Below, one piece after another: positions 19,121 to 27,860 of a DNA stretch of 64,000 nt. The notes beneath the pieces were generated by a model. It was not told where the DNA came from, did not search any database, and worked only from the letters and a program-made list of their open reading frames with translations. A program made the translations under genes and the position numbers. The DNA comes from Paenibacillus plantiphilus (GTDB taxonomy: Bacteria; Bacillota; Bacilli; Paenibacillales; Paenibacillaceae), in contig NZ_CAKMMF010000009.1 in assembly GCF_927798095.1 (NCBI RefSeq), positions 62,001-126,000 of the forward strand, given 5' to 3'. How positions within the stretch are numbered: the stretch's first letter is position 1; each line of letters begins with the position of its first letter.

Positions 19121-20589
19121 GTGGCATCATCCTCTTGATGATCAGAGTCTATCGTGTTCAGGTATTTCGGACGCCGTCGAAGCTTGGACCAAGGCAACCG
19201 AAACAAGGAAGGAAATGAGCTGAACTGTATAGGAGACAGCGGTATTAAGTACGGCACGCCGAAAGAGCGCAACGTTGCCATATAGCCCACTAGCAGGATA
19301 GCGCCGACAAACAGCCCATAAATGCCGAAAAAGCTGGCGAAGAGAAAGAGGCCGAATCGAATGAGACTTACAGCTACACTTAAATTTTGATTGACAAGCG
19401 TCACGGCGCTCACTGACGTTAAGGCGCCAACAACGACGGACGATGGTGAAACCAACCCGGCACGGATAGAAGCATCGCCGATAATCAGCCCGCCAACGAC
19501 TGTTAAAGTTTGACCGATCGCATTGGGAAGTCGGCTGCCTGCTTCGCGAAAGATTTCCAGCAGAATCAACATAATTAGCAGCTCTAATTGTGCGGGAAAT
19601 GGAAGCCCCAGCCGCGCAACGGTTATCGTTGCCAACAGCCGAAAGGGCAGTTGATCCTGGTTGAAAGCGACAAGCGATACCCATAGCCCTGGCAGCAAAA
19701 GGGTAATTAGCAGACAAATCAATCGGATTGATCGGGCGAAAGATACATACTGGAATTGAAATTGCAGATCCTCTGGCGATTTAATTTGCAGTCCGAATGT
19801 AGCAGGGCCTATCAGCACCATGGGACTGCCATCGATGATGAGGACAAAGCGGCCATTCAGCAAAGCGTTGACCGTATAGTCCGGCCTGCCAGTGAAATCA
19901 GTCAGAGGCAATAAGACATGCCTGCGGTCCGAAATTAACTCCTCGACTTGTCCGATGCTATAAATGCCATCAACCTTAATACGGTCAAGGCGGTGGCGAA
20001 TTGTTTTCAGTAAGGAAGGGGACAGAATATCCGATATATACATCAAGCTAATTTTTGTTTTGGTACGCGTGCCCAGAGTGACGATTTCACAGCAAAGCGT
20101 TTCGCTGCGAATCCGTTTGCGGATGAGCGCGATATTGGTCGTGATATTTTCCACAAAACCATCCTTAGGACCTTTGATTGAAATTTCGGTGCTTGATTCC
20201 TCTGGAGATCGTTGTGGCATCTTGGCTATGTCCATTAAAAACACCGAGTGGATGACCGGGAAGACCAGCACTAGCATGCCTTCAAAAATATGTTCTGCTA
20301 TTGCTTCCTTTGTCCATTCCCCCTCCCATGCAGTAAGAGGCAAGCTGGATAACAAAGTATTGTTAAAAACCTGAAATTGTCCTGCACGAGCATATAATTG
20401 CTCCAAGGCCGGCATCACTGTTTTGCCGATCGCATCCCTGCCGCAAGTCCCCTCGCTGTAAATGAGAATCAATGCAGAGTCAGGTGTCTCGCTAAAATAA
20501 TGCTGGAGGATCTTCACATCATGCGAATGTGCAAACTGGCGCTTTAATTCCTGTTCTGACCAGTGGGGAGATACAGTATGATGTGTCAC
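19117..20589 (-). CDS. Spore germination receptor A subunit (GerA family)
   Basis: 490 residues: a hydrophilic N-terminal half (1-270) and a C-terminal half with about five membrane segments, as in GerAA/GerKA. Family signatures include YTVNALLNGRFVLIIDGSP and ANSxIRAGLVSP-type text (DASIRAGLVSPSSVVVGAL). The A subunit takes part in nutrient sensing and ion release during germination. It overlaps its neighbours by 4 nt on both sides. Expression would be expected in the forespore (sigma-G), but I do not see a clear promoter. Confidence 0.94.
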   Translation of the reverse strand: MTHHTVSPHWSEQELKRQFAHSHDVKILQHYFSETPDSALILIYSEGTCGRDAIGKTVMPALEQLYARAGQFQVFNNTLLSSLPLTAWEGEWTKEAIAEHIFEGMLVLVFPVIHSVFLMDIAKMPQRSPEESSTEISIKGPKDGFVENITTNIALIRKRIRSETLCCEIVTLGTRTKTKISLMYISDILSPSLLKTIRHRLDRIKVDGIYSIGQVEELISDRRHVLLPLTDFTGRPDYTVNALLNGRFVLIIDGSPMVLIGPATFGLQIKSPEDLQFQFQYVSFARSIRLICLLITLLLPGLWVSLVAFNQDQLPFRLLATITVARLGLPFPAQLELLIMLILLEIFREAGSRLPNAIGQTLTVVGGLIIGDASIRAGLVSPSSVVVGALTSVSAVTLVNQNLSVAVSLIRFGLFLFASFFGIYGLFVGAILLVGYMATLRSFGVPYLIPLSPIQFSSFPSLFRLPWSKLRRRPKYLNTIDSDHQEDDAT

Positions 20590-21680
20590 GCTAACCGCTC
20601 CTTCTCTGGTTTGTTAAATAAAGTGATGCCTATCCAGACGATGACGACGCCTGCAATAATGGGGATAGTAGCCTGATAGAAATATTTTTGCCATTCATAC
20701 AATATATTTCGGCCGATTGGCAATAACGCAAGAAGAAGATAGCTGACTCCGATGCCCGTTACAGTCCAATTTCTTGCCGTTTTTTTATGAAGGGGGATAA
20801 GATCTGCCAGCATAAAGAGGGAAAGCCCAATACGAACTGTCGCACCAGACATCCACTGATATAAGGCAAAAAAATCAACATGCTCCAAATAGCTGCCAAC
20901 ATGTACGAGACGCCATTGTTCAAAGGGAGGGAGCATTTGCTTGACTGCCTCGGTTGGACCGAATTCGGTTATAGCGCCAAGCAGCGGACCAAGCATGATA
21001 TGTATAAATATGAGCAGCAGAATGAGCAGCTGCCATAGCTTGACCCTGCTCTTCAGGTAATGCTGCAAAGGGATCAGAAAGGCGAGCTCCATAAAGCAGC
21101 CGCATGAGTAGAGCATCCCCTGCAGTACCGGCTTCCATCCGTATTCCATAATCGGCAGAAGAAGCTGAAAGTCCTTGTTCGGCATATTGGTCGTCATCAC
21201 AAAGTAACCGAGAATGATAACGAAAGGGAGAAGCACGCCTGAACAGATCGCGATCGTGCGGATGCCAAACATGGCGATATAGCCGCTGATCAGCAGCAGT
21301 AGAGCAATAAACAGCGCCTTTGGCGCATCTGGCAAGTAATTAGCCACCGCCCAAGAGCCAGTCTGAAGCGTTGTATTGGCACCAATCACATAGATGTGCA
21401 AATAGAAGGGGATGAGGAGCAGCCAGGTAAAGGCTGGTCCAATTCGCTCTGTCAGCCATGTTTGAAGCTTTGCTTGCCTCGTTCTTCTCATTAGAACAAC
21501 AAGGAGCCAGCACCACGGTATAATCACGAAGAATGTAAATAGAGGAACCAGCCAAGCGTCTCGCGCGGAGGAGCCAATAATCAAAGGATTGATAATGACA
21601 TGGCTTACCAGACCATTCGACAGCATCATAATAATTGCAATATGGATAAAGGATATTTGTTTACTGCCTGACTCTTTCAT
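20586..21680 (-). CDS. Spore germination receptor B subunit (GerB, amino-acid-permease-like)
   Basis: 364 residues from the ATG at 21680, preceded by CGAGGGG; the reading frame extends 53 codons upstream without a ribosome site. About ten hydrophobic segments fill the protein, starting ISFIHIAIIMMLSNGL. GerB proteins belong to the APC permease superfamily and bind the germinant. Here it is the first gene, giving the order B-A-C rather than the common A-B-C. The stop overlaps the gerA-type start by 4 nt. Confidence 0.93.
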   Translation of the reverse strand: MKESGSKQISFIHIAIIMMLSNGLVSHVIINPLIIGSSARDAWLVPLFTFFVIIPWCWLLVVLMRRTRQAKLQTWLTERIGPAFTWLLLIPFYLHIYVIGANTTLQTGSWAVANYLPDAPKALFIALLLLISGYIAMFGIRTIAICSGVLLPFVIILGYFVMTTNMPNKDFQLLLPIMEYGWKPVLQGMLYSCGCFMELAFLIPLQHYLKSRVKLWQLLILLLIFIHIMLGPLLGAITEFGPTEAVKQMLPPFEQWRLVHVGSYLEHVDFFALYQWMSGATVRIGLSLFMLADLIPLHKKTARNWTVTGIGVSYLLLALLPIGRNILYEWQKYFYQATIPIIAGVVIVWIGITLFNKPEKERLA

Positions 21681-21837
21681 AATGGATGACCCCTCGAAGT
21701 TATGGTTTCTGTTAATATGCCGCAACTCAGGAAAATTATGATCGCAAATCAGTGTGTTCGGCATTGTAGGGGAATCAAGGATGAAATTCACAGGGACCAT
21801 AGTAATCTTGAGTGAAGAACTAGCGAGGACGTGCATC

Positions 21838-21933
21838 ATGCGATATGAATGTAAGCAGTCAGGTTGCGAATGGACAGCATTTCGTATTTTCTTGCCTAAA
21901 CGAAATGTTGATACTTATAATAAAAGAAAATAA
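21838..21933 (+). CDS. Possible 31-aa peptide with CX4C
   Basis: ATG with GCGAGGA upstream encodes MRYECKQSGCEW... ending NKRK. The CX4C pair resembles half of a zinc ribbon. It lies in the 340-bp gap between gerB and the next forward gene, where no other gene is seen. Too short to judge; it may be a remnant. Confidence 0.3.
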   Translation: MRYECKQSGCEWTAFRIFLPKRNVDTYNKRK

Positions 21934-22019
21934 TAGTCAATCATAAAAATAATTGGGGGTTCAAAGGTGCTTATACAGCAAAAGAAAACACAAGCAACAC
22001 TAACAATAATAAGGCTGTT

Positions 22020-22586
22020 TTGAATGCTCCTGCAGAAACTCCGAATGCTGCGGATACCAACAAAATGCCAGAAGTTATCAGCAGTAATGAACTGTCCGCA
22101 GTAGAGGCCGCTCCTTCGACACCACTCATTACCAAAGCGGGAGGGCTTGGAGATACGAAAGAGGCCATCGAGAAAGTTCGTGGAAGCAATGAGAATGAAG
22201 AAGATTCGACATTTAGCTCCTATCAGAACAATTCACTTCTAGCCACATATGTCCTCGACGAAAAAACAAAGCTGAATGCTGCTTATAACATCATGCTGCA
22301 ATTCGAAGCTACGGAAAAGCCTAGACGGAGCGCCAAAGAGGCGTTGGATGAAGCATCATTGGTCATTCCTACCGATGCTGTCAAAGTGAAAGAATATGCG
22401 GCTGACGAAAACCGTGATGTCGTTCAGTACGAAAGTAAGCTGATTGCTGAGCGAATGAAAGGGTTTTACGAAGAAGACACTGACCTCGGTCTTGAAGTAC
22501 CCAAGCCCGGCACTTTCATCGTTATTTTGAAGCACGACGATCAGGGAGTTTTCTCAGTTGTAATCGGGATCGGTGACAACCCTTAA
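22020..22586 (+). CDS. Hypothetical protein, start uncertain
   Basis: 188 residues from TTG 22020 (AATAAGGC just upstream). The same frame is open further upstream and reads like coding sequence (KGAYTAKENTSNTNNN), but holds no good start, so the N-terminus may be damaged by a frameshift: a GTG at 21967 behind TTGGGGG is in another frame and runs into TGA at the TTG. The protein begins Ala/Pro/Glu-rich and disordered, with a soluble C-terminal half (VPKPGTFIVILKHDDQG). I do not recognise the family. Confidence 0.45.
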   Translation: MNAPAETPNAADTNKMPEVISSNELSAVEAAPSTPLITKAGGLGDTKEAIEKVRGSNENEEDSTFSSYQNNSLLATYVLDEKTKLNAAYNIMLQFEATEKPRRSAKEALDEASLVIPTDAVKVKEYAADENRDVVQYESKLIAERMKGFYEEDTDLGLEVPKPGTFIVILKHDDQGVFSVVIGIGDNP

Positions 22587-22678
22587 AAGTTACGAGACGA
22601 ACATCGAGCAGGTGGCAGCAGCAACTGAAGCATAATGAGATCGTCCAGCCGATAGCTCAGCTATCCCGTGCTCTATAT

Positions 22679-22906
22679 GTGATAACAGATGTCGAATTCA
22701 TTCTGCCGATTATTGCCCGTTATCAAGGTAGAGTCATGAATGGCTTGTCCTTGAAAGGGAAAATGAACAAGCACGCATGGTCCAGAGGCGATGTCGTCGA
22801 TGGAGGCATGTACTTCTGCTACTACAAGAAACTACTGTTCAGCGAAGCCATGTACGAGCTTGAGCAAATAACGGCTTCATTCACGGAAATTGTAGATGAT
22901 GAATAG
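22679..22906 (+). CDS. Hypothetical short protein, probably a truncated or decayed gene
   Basis: 75 residues if GTG 22679 is used, without a ribosome site. The frame stays open upstream to 22577 and reads plausibly as protein (WQQQLKHNEIVQPIAQL), yet has no start codon, which points to a gene that has lost its 5' end. No family recognised. It directly follows another uncertain gene. Confidence 0.35.
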   Translation: MITDVEFILPIIARYQGRVMNGLSLKGKMNKHAWSRGDVVDGGMYFCYYKKLLFSEAMYELEQITASFTEIVDDE

Positions 22907-22977
22907 GAGGGAACGGCTTCTAAACTGAATGAATGCAGTTCCCTTACTGGGCTTGAAGCTGGCTGTGATTGAGTGCA

Positions 22978-23793
22978 CTAGTGAGGCATCTTCATTTGGG
23001 GTGAAGCGGCTGTCAGACTGTTTTCAAACATATTGATGATGACCAGGAAATGCTCAGCCTCGCGGAACACATGATCAGCCAGCAGCGGATGAATTATGCT
23101 TTTTATTCGGCAGGCTTCTATTAGATCGCGTGCCGTCTTTTTGAAGTCACGAAGTGATTTAACCGATACTTTGTTCTGATCAAGAAATTGATCAAGGAGA
23201 GGAACTGTTTGCGATTGTGGACGCATAGAATCCAAATCTTTAGCTTGATATAATAATTGGTCAAAGTCGCGGCTGAATTCATTCGCCTGTTCGACCAGCT
23301 TCCTCTCTGAAGGGTCCAGCAGATGGCTAATAAATTTGGCGTGATCAGCCATTATTCTTAGGAAAAATACATTCTCGTCAATTATGGCATCAGGCAGCGG
23401 CTCCAGTCTCCCTAAATTTAATTCGGCCAACCGATTTCTGAAGTAATTCGCTTCTCTGCTCACATGATCAACTAATAGGGGGAAGTTGTTGGCCCCAGGA
23501 AGTTTGCACGTGAGGATCAATCCGAGCACTTTGCGCTTGAATACCCATATATGGGCTGCTGCGGCATGCACTTCTTCGTTAAATCTTCTAATTACGTTAG
23601 GATCTGTTCCTGCCGTAAATGCGTTGGCTCTGCTTTCAATATTTTCGAATAGGGAGTAAAATTGATTCGCCTCATTAATTAATGCGGTATCTTCACAACG
23701 GAACCCCAATCTTAAGAATAAAGAATGTTCCTTCATGATCCGCGACCAGAATCTTATTTCCTCCAAAGAACGTATAACAAACCCATCCGACAC
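22978..23793 (-). CDS. DUF2935 protein (four-helix, duplicated)
   Basis: 271 residues from GTG with CGAAGGAGGAATAATC upstream. The sequence is a duplicated helical unit: FWSRIMKEHSLFLRLG near residue 14 and FLRIMADHAKFISHLL near 144, each followed later by DHVxREAxYF/DHVFREAEHF. The repeated Glu/His spacing resembles ferritin-like metal sites. The family is common in spore-formers; its function is not established as far as I know. Monocistronic. Confidence 0.85.
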   Translation of the reverse strand: MSDGFVIRSLEEIRFWSRIMKEHSLFLRLGFRCEDTALINEANQFYSLFENIESRANAFTAGTDPNVIRRFNEEVHAAAAHIWVFKRKVLGLILTCKLPGANNFPLLVDHVSREANYFRNRLAELNLGRLEPLPDAIIDENVFFLRIMADHAKFISHLLDPSERKLVEQANEFSRDFDQLLYQAKDLDSMRPQSQTVPLLDQFLDQNKVSVKSLRDFKKTARDLIEACRIKSIIHPLLADHVFREAEHFLVIINMFENSLTAASPQMKMPH

Positions 23794-23968
23794 GATTATT
23801 CCTCCTTCGAAAGCTCCTATCTATAAGGTATGAATGTCTGGCTTGGTCATATGTCAAGGAGACGATTATGTTGCAGCTCGCACATTCATTGGGGAAAGGG
23901 ATTGGCGGAAGGAACGTCGAAACAGTATAGACAGCCTAGAACAATCATAAGGAGCATTGAAACGATAT

Positions 23969-25069
23969 ATGAAAACGAACAAATGTTTTGCGCGTATCCT
24001 ATTATTCCTGTCAGCAGTCACAGTCTTGCTTGTAGGATGTAACACGGCTAATCCGGACAATCAGTCCGAGCTGAATAGCGCTGGGGTGAATGAATATTTG
24101 AAGGTTCATTTTCTCGACGTTGGACAAGGTGCCTCTCAGCTTATTATAGGACCGTCTGGGCATACGATGCTGATCGATGCGGGTAATAATGATCAAGAAT
24201 CTGTAGTCGTCGATTACCTGAAGGGGCAGGGGATTAGCAGAATCGATATTCTCGTCGGGACGCATCCAGATGCAGATCATGTCGGCGGTTTGGATGCTGT
24301 AATCGATAACTTCGAGATCGGCAAAATTTATATGCCTAAAGTTCAGTCAAATACGAGGACGTTCGAGGATGTTTTATTGTCGATCCAACGTAAAGGGCTG
24401 AAGGTTGCGACAGCAAAGGCAGGCTTGCTATTAGATTGGGAATCTGATGTAAAAGTAGCCATGGTTGCGCCTGTTGCAGAGAATGACGATACCAACGAAA
24501 TGAGTGCTGTCATTCACATCACGTATGGAGCAACATCCTTCCTACTGACAGGAGATGCGGAATCAGGTTCAGAGCAAGAGATGATTAATTCGAATGCAGC
24601 TCTAAAGTCTGATGTGTTAATGGTCGGTCATCATGGTTCAAATTCATCGACAACAGATGCTTTTGTGGAAGCAGTGCAGCCCTCCTATGCGGTGATTCAG
24701 GTAGGACAAGAGAATAACTATGGGCATCCTAAAGCTGCGGTTCTAGAACGGCTAAATGATAATGGGATACAAGTATATCGAAATGACGAGCAGGGTGATA
24801 TCGTCTTTACTTCTAATGGAACAGACATTACTGTAACCCATAGTAAGCAGGACGTGGTTAATAAGGATGAGAAGAAGAATTCTCCTAAGCAGTTCTCAAC
24901 CTTGCCAGCAACGCCTGAACCATCTGCTGCTCCCGAGCAGCAGGAAGATACGGTGGTTTACAAAAATTGCAGGGAAGTAAGAGCGGCGGGAAAAGCTCCT
25001 TTGCATAAGGGTGATCCTGGCTACAGCACCAAGCTCGATGGAGACAGGGATGGAGTAGCATGCGAGTAG
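23969..25069 (+). CDS. ComEC-like metallo-beta-lactamase-fold lipoprotein with excalibur domain
   Basis: 366 residues from ATG 23969; TTG at 23957 is an alternative, and both lie at awkward distances from ATAAGGAG. The signal peptide ends in LLVGC, predicting a lipoprotein. The MBL core shows VHFLDVGQGASQ, THPDADHVGG (about 98-107), LLTGDAE and MVGHHGS, like the C-terminal domain of the competence protein ComEC. The last 40 residues are an excalibur calcium-binding domain (YKNCREVRAAG...DGDRDGVACE). Family members are probably extracellular phosphodiesterases or nucleases. A DUF3006 gene follows 9 nt after the stop, a recurrent pairing. Confidence 0.9.
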   Translation: MKTNKCFARILLFLSAVTVLLVGCNTANPDNQSELNSAGVNEYLKVHFLDVGQGASQLIIGPSGHTMLIDAGNNDQESVVVDYLKGQGISRIDILVGTHPDADHVGGLDAVIDNFEIGKIYMPKVQSNTRTFEDVLLSIQRKGLKVATAKAGLLLDWESDVKVAMVAPVAENDDTNEMSAVIHITYGATSFLLTGDAESGSEQEMINSNAALKSDVLMVGHHGSNSSTTDAFVEAVQPSYAVIQVGQENNYGHPKAAVLERLNDNGIQVYRNDEQGDIVFTSNGTDITVTHSKQDVVNKDEKKNSPKQFSTLPATPEPSAAPEQQEDTVVYKNCREVRAAGKAPLHKGDPGYSTKLDGDRDGVACE

Positions 25070-25078
25070 GAGGAGAGA

Positions 25079-25297
25079 GTGAGGATGAAAGGAATTATCG
25101 ATAGGTTCGAAGGAGATATCGTCGTTATCGAGATCGATGGCGTTGCGCGGGATTATGCCAGATCTTCTGTGAGCGATTGCGCCCAGGCAGGGGACTGTGT
25201 TGCCTTCATTGAAGGCAAGTGGGTAACCGATGAAGCTGAAACCGAGAACAGGGCTGGGAAAGTCAAAAAGCTGATGGATAATGTGTGGGAGGATTAG
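25079..25297 (+). CDS. DUF3006 protein
   Basis: 72 residues. It begins MKGIIDRFEGDIVVIEIDG, characteristic of DUF3006 beta-barrels. GTG 25079 is 5 nt and ATG 25085 is 11 nt from AGGAGG, so the start could be either. It is co-transcribed with the MBL/excalibur gene, whose stop codon overlaps this ribosome site. It may regulate or bind its partner; function not established. Confidence 0.8.
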   Translation: MRMKGIIDRFEGDIVVIEIDGVARDYARSSVSDCAQAGDCVAFIEGKWVTDEAETENRAGKVKKLMDNVWED

Positions 25298-25379
25298 ACG
25301 TTAAATATGTGAGCATCGAGGGTTGCAAAGTCTTGCAGGGGCTTTGTGGCCTTCTTTTTAAAAAAGGGGGGAAATAACG

Positions 25380-25508
25380 ATGAGTGAGTTTACTTCAGGA
25401 AGTTTATCATTATTGAAAGATAAAGAAATGATTTCAGAATTTGAACCAATTACTAAATATTTTTATTCCCGCGAGTCTAGAACAAGAGTAATTCCTGCAG
25501 ACCCATGA
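25380..25508 (+). CDS. Small 42-aa protein, possible remnant
   Basis: ATG with an AAGGGGGG site 9 nt upstream encodes MSEFTSGSLSLLKDKEMISE... ending RVIPADP. Good initiation and even codon content support translation, but no family is recognised. Its stop lies just before the ribosome site of the following GNAT gene, so it may be coupled to it. Confidence 0.4.
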   Translation: MSEFTSGSLSLLKDKEMISEFEPITKYFYSRESRTRVIPADP

Positions 25509-25525
25509 AAGGGGGAATGATGATT

Positions 25526-25987
25526 ATGAATGTCGAGATCGTAAACCTTGCAGATCGCATGGAATTTCTTGATTTAGTCAGTCAATGGCTTTGGCAAGAA
25601 TGGGCGAGTGACAAGCCTATTGCATATATAAGATACGCTACCATTCATAATGCTCAAAGCAATCGAATTCCGATGACTTTTGTTGCTCTTGCAGGAGAGG
25701 AACCTGTCGGAACAGTATCGTTATGGATGAATGATCTGAAATGCAGACAGGATTTATATCCATGGATGGCAAGCTTATATGTCATCGAAGATAAACGGAA
25801 TTTGGGGATCGGCAGGAAATTACAAGCTCATGCAGTTGAAGAAGTGAAAAAATTAGGATACACGGAGCTGTATTTGTTTACGGACCATAATGGGTATTAT
25901 GAGCGGTTAGGATGGACTTACAAAGAGCTTGCCCCTACGGTGAATGGAGAGTATACAAAAATTTATCGTAGAGATTTAAGTGTATGA
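25526..25987 (+). CDS. GNAT-family N-acetyltransferase
   Basis: 153 residues from ATG 25526, chosen by its distance to AAAGGGGG; in-frame ATGs at 25505, 25517 and 25520 are possible. The acetyl-CoA-binding motif A appears as IEDKRNLGIGRKLQAHAVEEV (about 94-114), preceded by MASLYV, and YYERLGWTYKE is the usual C-terminal motif. Substrate unknown. A second GNAT gene follows after 30 bp. Confidence 0.85.
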   Translation: MNVEIVNLADRMEFLDLVSQWLWQEWASDKPIAYIRYATIHNAQSNRIPMTFVALAGEEPVGTVSLWMNDLKCRQDLYPWMASLYVIEDKRNLGIGRKLQAHAVEEVKKLGYTELYLFTDHNGYYERLGWTYKELAPTVNGEYTKIYRRDLSV

Positions 25988-26017
25988 ACGATCGTTTTTT
26001 AAAGATAGGGGTGCTTA

Positions 26018-26539
26018 ATGAGTATCATCATTCGTACTGAAACGACTAATGATTATGCTGAAGTTTACAATGTCAATTTTGTTGCTTTTGGCAATCGAGA
26101 AGATGAAGCGAAATTAGTTGAACGGATAAGAGCAACAGAACAGTTTATTCCGCGGCTCTCCATTGTTGCTGAGGAACGGGGAGAGATCGTGGGACACTTG
26201 TTGCTGAGCAAGGCAGAAATCATAGAAGGGGAGAAGTCCCATGAGGTTATTGTTCTAGCGCCCATTGCTGTCAGACCTGATTGTCAACAACAAGGCGTTG
26301 GAAAACAATTGATTCATGAAGGTATAAACAGATGCAAGCAGCTTGGTTACTCTATTGTTCTGCTAATCGGGCATCCAGCATACTATACTAAATTTGGATT
26401 CAAACCAGCTCGACAATATGGCTTAGAACTCATTCAATTTGAAGTGCCAGATGATGTATTCATGGTATGTGAATTGGAAGAAGATAAATTAATGACGATT
26501 AAGGGCGAATTACGATATCCAGGTGTGTTTTTTGGGTAA
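26018..26539 (+). CDS. GNAT-family N-acetyltransferase (YhbS-like)
   Basis: 173 residues. The core reads LAPIAVRPDCQQQGVGKQLI (about 88-107), the pyrophosphate-binding loop, then IGHPAYYTKFGFKPA. This arrangement matches the COG3153/YhbS group. ATG start after ATAGGGGTGCTT. It probably forms a unit with the preceding GNAT gene; substrate unknown. Confidence 0.85.
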   Translation: MSIIIRTETTNDYAEVYNVNFVAFGNREDEAKLVERIRATEQFIPRLSIVAEERGEIVGHLLLSKAEIIEGEKSHEVIVLAPIAVRPDCQQQGVGKQLIHEGINRCKQLGYSIVLLIGHPAYYTKFGFKPARQYGLELIQFEVPDDVFMVCELEEDKLMTIKGELRYPGVFFG

Positions 26540-26599
26540 ATGACGTGCTTAGCCGTTAAGTTTGAAATCATATTTTTACGAAAAATATGAATAAATACA

Positions 26600-26627
26600 T
26601 TGACAGATTGCATACGGATGGTAACAT
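26600..26627 (+). promoter_or_regulatory. Candidate promoter of the LysR gene
   Basis: Perfect TTGACA at 26600-26605 with TAACAT at 26622-26627 (16-bp spacer). It gives a leader of about 155 nt before the LysR start, with a terminator-like hairpin inside. Confidence 0.45.
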
Positions 26628-26723
26628 AATCATATACTTTAGTAAATACATGGGAATTATAAGGTTTTCACTTGTTTAAAACGTGTTTTCAAGCTTACAG
26701 CCAGCATATCGACCGGATCACCG

Positions 26724-26766
26724 GAGACTTCCTGATTAGTGCTTTCAATCGGAGGTCTCTTTTTTT
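26724..26766 (+). terminator. Terminator-like hairpin upstream of the LysR gene
   Basis: GAGACTTCCTGATT pairs with AATCGGAGGTCTC (one bulge, one wobble) and is followed by seven T. It could end transcription from the GNAT genes 190 nt upstream, or be a leader attenuator of the LysR gene 25 nt downstream. Confidence 0.7.
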
Positions 26767-26791
26767 ATATCACAATAAGGGGAGGGTTACT

Positions 26792-27673
26792 ATGAATCTA
26801 GAAAATATCGAGGCGTTCGTCTATATCAATCATTACGGAAGCTTCAATAAAGCCGCAGAAGTTTTATATTTGTCGCAGCCTTCCGTCACCGCCCGAATTC
26901 AATCGCTGGAACGAGAGCTGAATTGCAAGCTGTTTGACCGTCTGGGCAAAGGGATACAGATCACGGAAGAAGGCAAGCGGTTCCTGCCCTATGCACAGCA
27001 AATCCTGATGACCTATCAGAAGGGGAAGCTGCATATTACGCAAAATAAATCTCTGCCCGAAGAGCTTCGAATCGGCTGTACCGCTTCTGTATCTAATTAC
27101 ACGATTCCGGAATTGATTCCGCGATTGAAGCAAAAATTCCCGAATATTCACTATAAGCTCTTAACGGGAACTACAGATGACATTATTGGCAAGGTCGTCA
27201 ACAAGGAGGTAGATATCGGTTTTGTCCGCAATGTAAACCATCCCAACCTTCAATCGATCAAATTTTACGAGGACCCGATTTGTCTCTATGTGTATGAAGG
27301 TCATCCGTTTCTTACCGAAGACAATCTGTCGATCGAGGACATTGCGGCACAGCCACTCGTATTCTTTGAATGCGGTGCGCTTGACTGGCTTCGAGTCCAT
27401 CGTATATTCGGCAGTCTGGATCGACCGCCCAATATTCAGTTCCTTACCGACAACTCGGAAACGGCCAAGAAGCTGGTGCTTCAGAAGGCTGGCATTAGTT
27501 TTCTTCCCAGTCTGAGCGTGAAGGAAGAAACGCGCGATGGCAGACTAGTTCCGATTCGGCTTCCGGAGACCGATGGCATTTCCCTGCAAACTAACATTGT
27601 CTCCTGCCATGGCAAGCATCATTCGTTTATTGAAGCTATCATTGATTTGGGGAAAATACTACACGCCCACTAG
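26792..27673 (+). CDS. LysR-family regulator, YtlI/CysL-like by context
   Basis: 293 residues from ATG 26792, behind AAGGGGAGGG; an upstream in-frame extension lacks a ribosome site and would cross the hairpin. The N-terminal winged HTH reads FVYINHYGSFNKAAEVLYLSQPSV, and the effector-binding domain begins LRIGCTASVSNYTIPELIP. LysR proteins usually activate an adjacent operon in response to a small molecule. The next genes encode an amino acid ABC importer and sulfur-type monooxygenases, as YtlI does for the ytmI operon in B. subtilis, so it probably activates them. Confidence 0.9.
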   Translation: MNLENIEAFVYINHYGSFNKAAEVLYLSQPSVTARIQSLERELNCKLFDRLGKGIQITEEGKRFLPYAQQILMTYQKGKLHITQNKSLPEELRIGCTASVSNYTIPELIPRLKQKFPNIHYKLLTGTTDDIIGKVVNKEVDIGFVRNVNHPNLQSIKFYEDPICLYVYEGHPFLTEDNLSIEDIAAQPLVFFECGALDWLRVHRIFGSLDRPPNIQFLTDNSETAKKLVLQKAGISFLPSLSVKEETRDGRLVPIRLPETDGISLQTNIVSCHGKHHSFIEAIIDLGKILHAH

Positions 27674-27860
27674 AAGGCTGCGCCTTCCCTTGCAGACAAA
27701 ACCTTCACATCAAAGTTTTGGATTTACGTATAGAATATATTTATTATGGAATGCATTGACCCATGGAGAGTCGAATGCTAAAGTTATCTCAACCTTAATC
27801 CTTACTTATCCAGTAGGAATTATGAGTATTTAAAAAACAGAAAAAATGGAGGAAATCATC

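Noticed and set aside
25340..25370. Terminator after the DUF3006 gene
   Set aside because: The CCTTCTTTTTAAAAAAGGGG stretch could pair only weakly through A/T, and its G-run is the ribosome site of the next small frame.
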